From Schistosoma haematobium (lineage: Eukaryota > Platyhelminthes > Trematoda > Strigeidida > Schistosomatidae): a DNA stretch of 64,000 nucleotides. Shown here one piece after another: positions 48,379 through 60,800 of this stretch (position 1 is the stretch's first letter; each line of letters starts with the position of its first letter). Both the position numbers and the translations under genes were made by a program. Location of the stretch: positions 5,152,152-5,216,151 of the forward strand of contig NC_067197.1 of NCBI RefSeq assembly GCF_000699445.3, in the 5' to 3' direction. The notes beneath the pieces are model-generated. The model was not told where the DNA came from and made no database searches. It worked only from the letters and a program-made list of their open reading frames with translations.

Positions 48379-50577
48379 ATTAAAAGTAGTAGTAATAGTT
48401 GTTGTTGTTACATTTCACAATATATTGGAAACTTAATTTCAGTTTTGAGAAATAGTTTTCATCTTTATAAGACATTAAAAACAAAAGAACATTGAAATAC
48501 AAACAAAAATTATTATCTATTACACAAGTTTATTTTTTGGATGCAAAAGAAACATTTTTCGTTGTTCATATATATATATTCATGTAGGTATGTATGTAGT
48601 GTGTGTGTGTGCTCATATGTCTGTGTATCGTTAGTCATAGTAACAGTAATAATAGTAATAGTAATCATAGTAACATGTCTGATAATTTTACATAATTTTT
48701 TTTGTGTAATTTAAGAGAGAAAAACATAAAAATAATATATATGTATGTATATATGGCAACAGTAAACTTCGATTATTCAATTAAAGAATAAAAATTCAAC
48801 CAATAAACATTCCTTTTCTTATATCCAAATTATTATTCACAATAGTACCAGTAACAACACATTACTAGTAGTAGTAGTAGAAGTAGTAACATTAAAAAGT
48901 ATCGTTTTTTTTGTGCACTTGAGTACACTGATTCTGTGTACAGAAAATTTAAAAGGGAGGGGGGAGGAAATTTAAAGATGTGTTAGATGAGAAATAGATG
49001 GGAGTCTCAGTGATAATAATAATAATTTTGTAATTACATTATCTTCAAACAATCATGGTAGTGAGGAAGAGTTTACCAACAATGATACAACAAAGTATTA
49101 ATGTATATGTATATATATATATATAACCACTGAATATATTGTTAATAGTGCAAAATACGCAATTGTTCTCTAAGGAGCATATTTGAACTTACTGGAAATT
49201 TGAATCAAAAACAACTATGAATATCTTATGTATAATAGAGATCATTTGGTATTTCATCAGAAAAGTTATTGTTCCATAGGTGGACAGTAATAGTTTACAG
49301 GTGTATGAATATAAATAATGAAGACCGAAAGAAAGTGAAAGAGAATAGGGAAAGATTCATACCTATTAGTGTATCGTAAATATTTCACAAATAATTAGAA
49401 ATGAACATAATAATAATGATAATGATTCGCATTATTTTGGCATATACATACGCTGTGACATATGGCAGTTCTGTTTTTAAAGAAAAAGTCAACAAAAGCA
49501 GTTGGGATGATGATGGTGATGGTGAGGCAATCAATGGATGATTCAATATTGAACTACGAAGCTGATGATTAGCTTGTTAGATTCGTATTTATTCGTTTAA
49601 TTCATTGAAGTTAACACTCTCATTCATATATTACATAACTAATGACAATTTGAATATTACAAATACCATTAACATTGTTGTAATAGAATGGATATCGTTA
49701 TTACTATTAGTGTTTTTACTATTAATGTTACTATTATTATTACTCGTATTATGGTCATTATTGTAAAAATGGAATTACTGAGAGGAATAAACAACAAAAC
49801 AAAAGAGAAAAAATACAAGCAAATAAAAAAATGAAGGAAATTACGCAACATTGATTGTGCTAATGACAAGATAGTGAATTGGTTAGACAAACAAATAGAT
49901 GGTAAGTAGTTATGTGGCTAGGTAGGTAGGTAGGTAAATAGATTAGTAGTATAATGAAAAATTCAAATTATCAATCAATAAGTGACTAGGTCAAGAATAG
50001 TGATGGGGGTGGGTGGGCGGATGTTATTACTGTTATGGTTGTGGTGACAATGAAAATACTCGTCGGATATTATCTTATATAGAAGAATATACACGATGTG
50101 AATGAGTTTCCATTTTGTTCCATTCCTAGACAAACAATCCTTTCAAAAAATTAACATCAATACCATTTTTTTTTTAGTAAGTCATAGTGTTTATCATTGA
50201 AGAATAAATTAAACAGGAAAGTAAATCAAGAATAGATAGAAAATAAGCTGCCTAGAAACAAACAGATTAAGAGAGATGAGTGGGACACTAGAAAACTTAT
50301 GTCACACCAACTTGTTACAAATATCATTTCTTGACCCTTTTGAAGCATAAAGAAATGAAGTAAACTGAGAGTAATTGACTTCAGTAATATATTTGTACAA
50401 CAGTAAATATAGTCAAATTATATTCACGAATATGTCTTCTCCATTGGATATTATGATTATGATCATTGATTTGTGTATTTCACAAGAGTGAAGAGAGTGT
50501 TATTCTATTTGTAAATATATATATAGATAGATGGATGAATATTTTAACTAGTTAGAAAAAAGAAGTCTATCACTGTG
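48379..50577. other. Region downstream of the MEIS gene, simple sequence only
   Basis: Short AT, TAG, TAA and GATG/GGTA tracts; no gene recognised. Part of it may be 3' UTR if the gene uses a more distal polyadenylation site. Confidence 0.45.
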
Positions 50578-50583
50578 TTTTAT
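50578..50583 (-). terminator. Candidate polyadenylation signal of the MEIS gene
   Basis: AATAAA on the minus strand, about 190 bases after the stop codon. Other AATAAA hexamers exist further downstream, so the true site is unproven. Confidence 0.4.
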
Positions 50584-50772
50584 TGTAGGGAAGATGGGGG
50601 AGGACATGGATCCACCGGGGTTTAATAGATGGTGCGTAAAATTTATAGAAAGTTCTTATACATATATATTCATAATCAAATAATTATTTCCTGATCAGTA
50701 GATCTGTTTCCATCTGCTTTTCTGTATAGAGTTGTAAATGTACAAATTTGCAGTGCATATATATGTATAATG

Positions 50773-51833
50773 TTAACCTGCATGGATATCTTGTAATGAT
50801 GGTTGGGGTATTGTGTCTTGTCCACCAACGGAAGGTAAGAACCCACCACTACTATGATGATGATGTGAGTGATGATGATGACCAGTTACATGATTTGTAT
50901 GATGAGTATAATTTGATAAATTTAAATTTGTATGTCTATTCAACACTGGGAATGATGATGGTGAGGATGATGATGATGTTGGTGAACCAGCAGTAGGATT
51001 ATTTATTGAATGTTGTAAATGTGCAGATGGAATGTTATTCATCACATTATTAGGTCCATTAAAAATCGAATTATCATTATGTGTTGGAGATAATGGTGTC
51101 GGATGACCAGATGACATAGAATGACCGTTACTCATTCCTCTATAATTAGGTGAATTATAACCTGTAGTGGATAGAGACAGTGTAGAATTATTACTTAAAT
51201 TAGGATTATGATTATTGTTAGTAGTAGTGGCAGTAGTTGTATTAGTTGCAGAATAATTACGTTTCAAACTTTGTTGTTGTTGTTGCTGTAAGGCGAGTGC
51301 TGCCGCGTACTGAGCAACAGCTAAAGTTGCCTTTTGCACACTATCCACATCAGCAGCTGTACGCATTTTCGACTCATTTGCTGTATAATTATAATTATTA
51401 TTACTGTCCGAAATGTTGTTACTATTATGGGAATTTTGAAACAAACCAAACTGTCCAGGGAATTGATTAGAATGTCTTCCAGACATATGATTAGGAGTGT
51501 TCGACGGTGGAGTTGGTGAAGGAGTAGAATAAGGACCATAGGGAAGATGACCACCTAATATTGGTGGATAAGCACCTACACCCCCAACACCATTTCCAGA
51601 ATTAGGGAATAACCCACCACCACCACGCTGATAGTTATTTGGATTTGAGAAATCAGAGTCTGGTAGACTACCACCGCCTAAATAATTTGATATATATCCT
51701 CCCCCACCAGGAAGATTGGGACGTCCAGAATTTAAGTGACCGTCTAGATCACCAGCTGACGCGTTATTTCCAACTGCAGCGGCTGCAGCTGCCGCATAGA
51801 ACTCTTCAGGACGAAGAGATGATGGGTGAAAGC
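50773..51833 (-). CDS. meis: MEIS terminal coding exon
   Basis: 1061 nt, acceptor TTTAG. Encodes 353 residues ending QDIHAG-stop. It starts [20 protein letters not shown] and continues with Gly-, Asn-, Ser- and Thr-rich stretches, a glutamine run ([11 protein letters not shown]) and a His cluster near the C-terminus. A long low-complexity tail is an activation-domain-like feature of this lineage. The last codons (CATGCAGGTTAAC) also look like a splice donor, so an alternative longer end is possible. Confidence 0.9.
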
Positions 51834-54800
51834 CTAAAGGAAACAATTATTTTCAGAAAAAAAACAGAAAATAGATTAAAGTTATGATGAAATAATAAAG
51901 AAAAAAGTACTGTATGAGCCATTAATAACAAATGTAGGTTTCTAGTGAAAATAAATACGTTTCGCTAGATCTCAAATAAATTTTTATTGATGACTAATGG
52001 ATTGATGTATACTCCTATTATTGTGGACTAATCATCAGTCTGGAACAATACATAACCTATGCTTGAGTACTGACGTAACAAGTTAATTAGTCAGTTGATC
52101 ATCAGCAATGTAAGAACTTGACACATATGTGCATTGATTCAATTTACCACATCATAGGAGGACACTTAGAAGAATTTATCAAGACAAATACCAAAGCGGT
52201 AGAGAAGTCAAAGAGTGAATATATCAGAAATGGTTTGGGGAGATTTTAGAAATTTCACAGAATGAAATCATGAGTCAATTGAAGCTAGACCACCATGGAA
52301 AACTATGAGTTACAATGAAATTACTTTGAAACTTAAGATACACTTTGCCAATATTGAATCACTAACACAAAAGCTACTTTATATATGAAGTTACTTGTCG
52401 ATCAATTACTCACTTACTCCGTCTCTCTCTCTCTCTGTTGCTTCCCATTTTCATACTCAAAATAAAAATACTTCCTCTGAAAAATCTATGACTACTTATT
52501 GATTAATTCTCACCTCCCTCCCTCCCTCCCTCTCTCTTTTACTTATCCTTACTATTGATAATGATTTATATATTGTCAAATGACAAAAATAAAGAGAAAT
52601 TAGAGTGAGTCATGAATGAAAGAAGACAAATAGAAGTAAATAAATAGACAATAATAACAACAACAAAAAGGAGGTATTAACCCATCTATGAAAGTCAATT
52701 CATATGATTATTACCATTATTAATAGTATTATTATTATTACCATTATTATTACTCGTCTTCTGTTACTCACAGCAAAGAGATATAAGAAGCATTAATAAT
52801 AAACATTATTAGTCATATAAATCATAATTCATTTATTTGATCAGCGATTATCTGTATGTATGTGTATCTGTATATGTATGGGTATGTTTATAGAGGTATA
52901 ATTTTGCATACAATTGTATACAGAGACACCCCTGACATGGATGAGAGATACATACAATACATCTATCTTCATTTAATGATGATAGTTTAATCATTAAACC
53001 TTTAATGTTCATTCCGTCTACATTAGTTTTAATAAATAAATAAATAAAAATGGATTTTTTTTTCAATTAAATGTAGAATCATTACTACTATCAAAATAGT
53101 AATAGTAGTAGTATCACAATGGCTTTTAAACAGATTGAAAAATAAAAGAAGGACAATATGGATTCCATTTTATCTGTATCATGTCAACATAGGTTAATAT
53201 GCCGGTATGTGTGTGAGAGGAAGTGTGTGTGTGTATGTGTATGGGTTTGTACGAGCTAAATATATCATTTCCGGATAAAAATAAAAAGTGACTTGTCTTT
53301 TGAAAAAGTTGATTCATATTGGTGAAAAAGTAATACACCTGGAGTATTACGAGATATCATCCCTTACTATAGCATGGTCGCTATGACTTTCTACCAGTAA
53401 TACTATATATACAGGTTTTGTGTCCAGTCAAATGTCACCTTGTTGGTATATACAGTTGATGAGTCCATTAAAAGTGAAGTAGGACGAAACCTCCATATAA
53501 AAAAATAGTACTGACTTTCAATCATATAATCGATCCCATGAGAAAAGTTAAAAATATCAACCATCGGATATTCAGTTTATAGTCATCTGTATATTAAAAT
53601 ATTCACTGTTAATTCTTAAGTTTCTGAGTTGGATTTGTATAAGAACACAATTGAAAATGAACAACAATTAGTTGAAGTTAGACATTAACACCGTTGGATG
53701 CCGACCGGCTTAGTGGTCTAGTTGGTTAAGCGCCTGGCGCGAAACCGATAGGTTCCTGGGTTCGAAGCCCGTGAGGCGGGTTCGTGGATGCGCACTGCTA
53801 AGGAGTCCCACAATAGGACGAAACGGCCGTCCAGTGCTTTTAGGTTTTCCATGGTGGTCTAGCTTCAATTGACTCATGATCTCAACTGTTGAAATGACTA
53901 CAATCTCCACAAAACCCCTTCTTATATATTTCTTGATTTATAACGATTTTCTAGCTTGGCTCTGATGGTAGATATGAGATGAATAATTTCAATAAATCGC
54001 TTATATCGACAGCATCAATTCAACACTGAATAGCTAGTAACTTAGATAAGTATTGCTTAATAGTTTTTCTCCAAAATATCATATTCATTATTCGAATGAA
54101 TTGGTGTATAATCAAGTTGGAAATACAATCGAGAATATTGGTGATTTAATGAGTTCATCAAAGAACATTAGGATAATTATTCGATAATCAAGTGATTGAT
54201 ATACCACGTCATTCGTAGGTTTTAGAGTAGAGCATAGATGATATTTAAGTAATCCCTGGGCGGTGGCCTATTGGTTAAGGTGTTTAACTTTCAGACATTA
54301 ATTCCATCACACTCCATTTATTTCTGTTTGGACAACCAGGCAGTATTATTAGTCCTATCACCTAATGTATGGTTCTTAACCAAGTACATGATGAGTGATT
54401 TAGTTTAATTCTTATTAATGATCTCGATTCAGTGGAAGAACTGGTCAATCCTTTTTTCAAATGGTACCAACAAACTACACAATAAACTAACATATTAACT
54501 ACATAGCTATTTAAACCCAAAGGGTGGTTAGCAATGAACACATGTTCGATTTTAGTTATACAGTCTGTAAAACTATGTGGATTCTGTATCGTCTTATACA
54601 GAGTCGGACCTAGAACATTCAGACCCGCTAATGTGTAAGTGAGTTTTCAGTGATTCACATTTTTCCAGTACTATCAATCACATAACGCGATCATCGTCAT
54701 CTGAATAACAGTTAAATATATAGGTGTTTACCAGTGTTGTAAATATTTCCATTGGCTTTTGAAATGCTACCATAGCATGAATGAAAAATAAATTTAAATT

Positions 54801-57800
54801 AAATAATCTCCATAAAATTCCTATCCTAATAAATATATATTAAATTTAATCCATTTTATGTTACTACCCACCTGGACGACCATAGGCAGCAAAATGTTGA
54901 TTATCCATATAAGGTAAACATCCAGCAGCATCGGGGGGATAGCCATGTGGTCCTATTAATTTGTAATTAATGAAATTTAATAAATGTATGTATAATTAGA
55001 GGACACTAGAAATAATAATAATAATAATAATTGCACAATAAGTAATAATGAATAGGTAGTCTTATTGGAATATATATATATATTATGTGAAAGGGGGGTC
55101 ATCGTTTCTTTAGATCCACTCTAATATGTCACAGTATCAATAAATACATAGCAATATACACAATCCTTACATGTACAAAATACATTGTGGCTAGACACAT
55201 ATTGGATACAAACAAATGACCAGGCAACGAAAAATTTTAAAAAAAATTAACTGATGATCAAATTACATAATTAAAAATAGATAAGAAATATTTTTTTTAA
55301 TAATCTCAGTCAACCTAATGTTATTCCAGTGTACAATAACACAAAAAACTAAGTGTAAGAAGGAAATCAGTAAACCATATCTTAAATTGGACATTAGCAA
55401 CTGTTTTATAGCATTTTAATAATTGGTGGCTCATTTTAAGACTACGGTTCTATTCGTCTCTTTCCCTCTGTGCACGCACGTGTGTGTGTGTATATAAACA
55501 AGCATTTATAAACAATTATGTCCACAATATACTCAATGTCCGTTAGTCGAATACCATCAGTAATAACCTGCTATATGAGAGAACAAACGAGCTTCCTGAT
55601 GAAGAGGAAATTAGGAAAAGACGACAGAGGTGAATAGGATATACATTACAGAAATCATCAAACTACATAATGAGGCGAGTGCTAACTTGGATTCCTGAAG
55701 GGAAACGGAAAAGAGGAATTTCAAAAAACACACTGAGTCGAGAATTGGAAGCAGATATCAAAAAGATTAATAGCAGCTGGAAAAGATTGCCCAGGACATA
55801 GTTGGATAGAGAATGCTAGTTGGTGGCCTATGCTCCTCGATGAGGAGTAACAGGCGTAAGTAAGTAACCAAGACATAAGAAACTAACTAGAAGAATTTTC
55901 TATTTCAAAACTTCTTTTATATTTTCTCTGATTTTCAACCTGCTGGTCATGTAACTTATAAGGTGTGAATTTGATCGCTATTAGTATCAATGACATATAG
56001 TACTAAGAACATTCATATTAGGTCGAAATCATTGTCCAAGTCTCCCTAATTTTCAATATTACTCCCCTTACTGATGTTACTCTATGATAAATGTGGCCTA
56101 TAAATTAAATCTGTCTTTATAAAACTATCCCCAAATTCACTGAATGCTCAATAAACTTAAAGATTAATTGAATAACTGAAGACTATCACGATATTCACGT
56201 TCAGTATGTCTGATGTTCATGCAGGTAAACATATTTATTGTAGGTGAAAATAGACCTTTTTTCCTCGGTAAGTTATTTAACCTTTGAACTCCATGCAATT
56301 AGAGTGATCTATTTTACTAACAATCCGGTTTCTGTGAATGGTTAAACATAACCATAATATAGAATTTAATCAAAAGTGATATCAAAGTAACATTATGAAT
56401 TTATAGCCACTTTTTCAGCTAATCAACAGGGAGTTAGTATAAATTGAGAATCAATGAAACCGATTAGAGTATGAATAGTTTGGAGAGTAAAGAACTAATT
56501 ATTTCAAATATCATTTCCTTTATAGTAAGAGGACAATATGCAATCATCACATTGGCATATTTATTAAATTTAATTAGCAGTTGAATCCACCATTCAATCT
56601 AAGTTAGACCACCATTGGACATCTGGAAGCACTGAATGGTCTTTTCGTCCAAGTATGGGACTCCTTAGCAGTATGGGACCGTCGATGCACATTGCTGAGG
56701 AGTCCTATATTGGGACGAAACGGCCTTCCAGTGCTTCCTGGTTTTTAATGATGGTTTAAAATCAATCCATTCATGATGTTAATCTAAACTCAAAAATCTC
56801 CACAACCCTATACTGATAAGACATTCTAATCAAGTAGTGTACAGTACTTACCGGCTCGATTTGATTGATCAATCATTGGTTGAACAATACGTCGTCGAGC
56901 ATTAATAAACCTATTTAGAGAAAAAAACACGTAGAAACCAAATAAATATTTTTCAATAACTTTGTCAACTCATAGTTATCATGGTACAACCGACAAAATA
57001 AATCAAGTATAAATAAGTACTTAGTAGTCTTGACTATGCAACACTCTGATTAGATACATATCAGAATAAACTGAATGGTCGATTTTCAATTAACCTACTA
57101 TTTTGTAGCTTTTCCCAACCTACTTCTATATCGTGAAGTATTGAGGAGTTCGAGTAAGAAGTCGCGCAGCACCTATACCTGGAAATTGACATTAAAATTA
57201 TATCTTTTATCAACCAGAGTTCAAACATAAAATCTTTCAAGGCTTTCACAGAGTCCTTAACCGTGAACCAACTGAGTTGGTATCAGATGGCTTATATTTA
57301 TTACTTCGAATAATTATCAATAATATATAACAATCTTCCAATGGGATTGGTGGAAATTGGCTTCATACTTGTCATAGTTGTGTCCTCTTCGTCACCGCTT
57401 CACGCTAGAGATTTGAGAATCGCCTTTCAAAATTAGTCAATAGAAAATGAAATATCTTTGGTTCAATCCCCAGTGGGTTTTTAAGTGTGCACTGGGACTA
57501 AACAGCTATCCAGTACATCTTGGTTTCCAATGGTTGTCTAATTAAGGTCAGTCTGTGATATAAATGAACTATCAATTAGAATTAGTTATTTCCCTATTTG
57601 TACCTTTTTTTTCTAGAATTACTGATTATCAGCCTCCTTATCTTTTTCATCACAAATAAATTCATATGGCTTTTATTCACTCTCCGCCCTCTTCTTTCTC
57701 TACAGTCTCTCCTCAAACATTTCATTATTGTTATCTTAATTCTTTGTTCTTTTTTTTTGTTGAAAAATTGCCTCATTTTCCATTTCTTTAATTATTTTAA

Positions 57801-60800
57801 ATAACAAAAATTAATCCTCAAAGTCAGGAAATATTTTAAATTTTAAAAGAGACCATAGTATCCACCTTTTTATTGTTGCTATGCCCTCAAGATGTGAACA
57901 AAAGGGGTGGGTAGGGGATAGATGAAAGGAAATTTAAACAGAGTAAATAAACATTAAATCAATTGAGAAACGAAGGGGTTTTAATCTCTTTTTTTTTGTT
58001 ATTATTATTATGCAATAACAGTTATTCATATTTATTATATTATTGTTAGTCCTAGAAATACTACTTATATATATACATGTCATTCTATTGCCTAAAGGCT
58101 GAATATCATTCCTTTTTAGAATTTAGGTTATTTGCATATACAAACAAAATAATATCTGTACTAGATACTGAAAAAAATCTTAGACAAATGTAAATAAATA
58201 TGAAATGAGAAATATTAGCATAATGATTAATACTAATGATAGATACAATATTGTTATTGTATTCTCTTTTAAATAAACAATCTGTTATATTTTTTTAAAA
58301 CTAATAATCATTTTAATAGCTGAGATCATGAGTTAATTGAAGTTAGATTACCATGGAAAACCTGGAAGCACTGGATGGCTGTTTCATCCCATTGTGGGAT
58401 TCCTCAGCAATGTATATCCACAATCCAGCCACGCGAGATTCGAACCCAGGACCTATCGGTCTCACGAGTGAGGGCTTAACCACTAGACCACTGAGCTAGT
58501 CGGCATCCAACAGTGTCATTATCTAACTGCAACTAATCCACGAATTTGAGCCACTATCCAACATTGTCATCAGTGAGTTACTATCTCACAATTGACCCGG
58601 TTGAACTCCATTAGTTAGGACTTCTCATTAGAACTCCAGGAAATGCCTCTTGATGTCAGTCACTAGTGAGCATATGATTAACATACTTCCTATGAAATTC
58701 AAACTTAAATCATATTAAAGATTAAGTTAGAATCACTTTGCTGATAAGTGTCAACTAATATGAAAACTTAACGAAGGAATTCTTATAGATTAACACTATT
58801 TAATCATCCTAACGTTAATAAATAATGCCCTGACATGTCAAGTCATTTAAACTAGTAATCAGATAGAGTTCTTTCAGCAGTATTATCAATCAAAAAGACA
58901 CGTGTAAGGTCAAGGAAATAACAATGAACTTTAGTTGAATCAGTCTGTTCAGCTAGACGTTTTTCGACATGGAAAATATGGTCACTAGACGTTGAATTGT
59001 TCATAGTAACTCATCAAACTCAAGGATGATTAATACTAATTAATCAATAGATGAAATGGAAGAAGTACTTGCAGAATCTTTATTAATTTTGTCCTTGTTT
59101 CCACCTTATTCTATTTACATTTAAGTAAGAAACTTTTGGTAAAAATTCAACTGTTTCCAAAGTAAGTTATTAAAGCAAAACAGCCTGGCTACTAGGTGGA
59201 GTGAGTGAGACTAGATAGTTATTTAATGGTGTAGCTTCCGAGTAAGACTACATAAGTTAAACAGTAACACTGTCCCAGTTCAACACAATTTGATTGAGAT
59301 TATTAGTTCGATAAGATAAACAAGTTCAGTGTGTCAAACACAAATTGAAATTTTTACAACAACTTAGAGATCAATGAACTTAGATATATCGCTTTCTTTG
59401 TTGGAAACTAGCAAAAAATGGATTCAGCCGCTTCTACACACATTCATATAAACACAAAACACATATATATATACGATTGCTTACCAGTTATTTACTTGTA
59501 GAATTGTTAAACCAGTATCTGTAGCTAATTGCTTTTTTTGTTCTTCCGATGGATAAGGATGCTAGTTTTAGAAGAAAACATTTTTAGAAAACAATTTACG
59601 TTTAATAATGATGATCAGCAATAAAGTTATTTTCTAAAACAAAAAGGAAAGTACGGCTTCTCAATTTATAAATCTCCCTAATGGAAGACCAATAGAACCA
59701 AATGAGTACTGAATATGGTCACTTTATTTTATTGTAAGGTACCTCAGATCTTACGTAATCTCTGTACTGCGGTAAGTACAACATCATTTAAATCCAATAA
59801 TTTGTGCCTGATGAAATAAAATGACAATTATTCAATATCATTATCAGTGACAATTCTATATATCACAATTCCAACATGATTGATCTGATTTGAAGTTGAA
59901 AATGATAGATTATATGTATAGCTTGGAAGTTTGTACACCACGGAAAAGCCTCTGAACTAAAATGAAATAGTTGTCCAATAACTTCCCAATTTCTAAATAG
60001 TATTATTTAATAGGTGATAAAAATAATTTTCAGATTTTAATATTATTCATGAAGTATCAATGTCTAGTTAATGATAGCCTACTCATAAATTATTATAAGT
60101 AGTCTGATTATTTTTTCAGTAAAAAATGTTTATTTTATTAATTTCATCAAACTGAGTGGTTATATGGGGAATGGTTTTTGTCGGAAAGCATTGGTGGCAA
60201 GTAAATGAAAACAAAAACATAATGACCAATCTATATCATTGGATAAAGATTGTGTTTCATTAGAAACTAATTGTGACTAAAGATTATGGGTATCACTTGT
60301 GTTCTTTGCTCTGACAGTGTGATAGGATGATTATAATTCCATAGTTAATGAATTCCTAACTCAAGTGAAAGAACAGTCTGAGATTCACTAGTGACTTTCA
60401 ATGATTATGTAGATGAAATCATATGGTATGGTTTACTTCCGGTATTTTACACTTTTTAAGTGATCATGTATTTTTAAAGAAAATTTTATTTTAAACTAAA
60501 GATATTTGTTTATCTTATACATACACTGAAGTTGAAAATATACTCGAGTAACTGTTAACAGTCAAACTATGTGAATTCGATGAAATCAATATGGACATAT
60601 TAGGTGAACACTATTGAGATGTTACCAAGCTAGAAGGAAAACAACTATGTATTTTACTACAAAATTTTCGATGACTTTCCTTTCAAGAAATTGTCATGGA
60701 TCGACTTAAGTTAGACATTAACAACGTCGGATATCGGCCGGCTCAATAGTCTCCTCTGTCAAACCGAAGGTCCAGGGTTCCAGTCCCACTTGAGTGGTTG

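Larger units (their letters stand above)
51834..54871 (-). other. MEIS last intron, with repeats
   Basis: Holds a SINE tail (52233-52304), CT/GT simple tracts (52420-52550, 53205-53240) and a ribozyme SINE (53668-53925). Near 54250 there is a tRNA-like GGTGGCCTATTGGTTAAGG that may belong to another SINE. Confidence 0.6.

Noticed and set aside
50748..51887. Plus-strand open frames opposite the last MEIS exon
   Set aside because: Shadows of the MEIS coding exon on the minus strand.
54240..54320. Another tRNA-derived SINE (GGTGGCCTATTGGTTAAGG)
   Set aside because: Only an A-box-like stretch is visible and no second copy was found in the window.
59925..60000. Possible very old ribozyme-SINE fragment (also 43840-43950)
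   Set aside because: Similarity to the SINE hammerhead region is too low to separate from chance.
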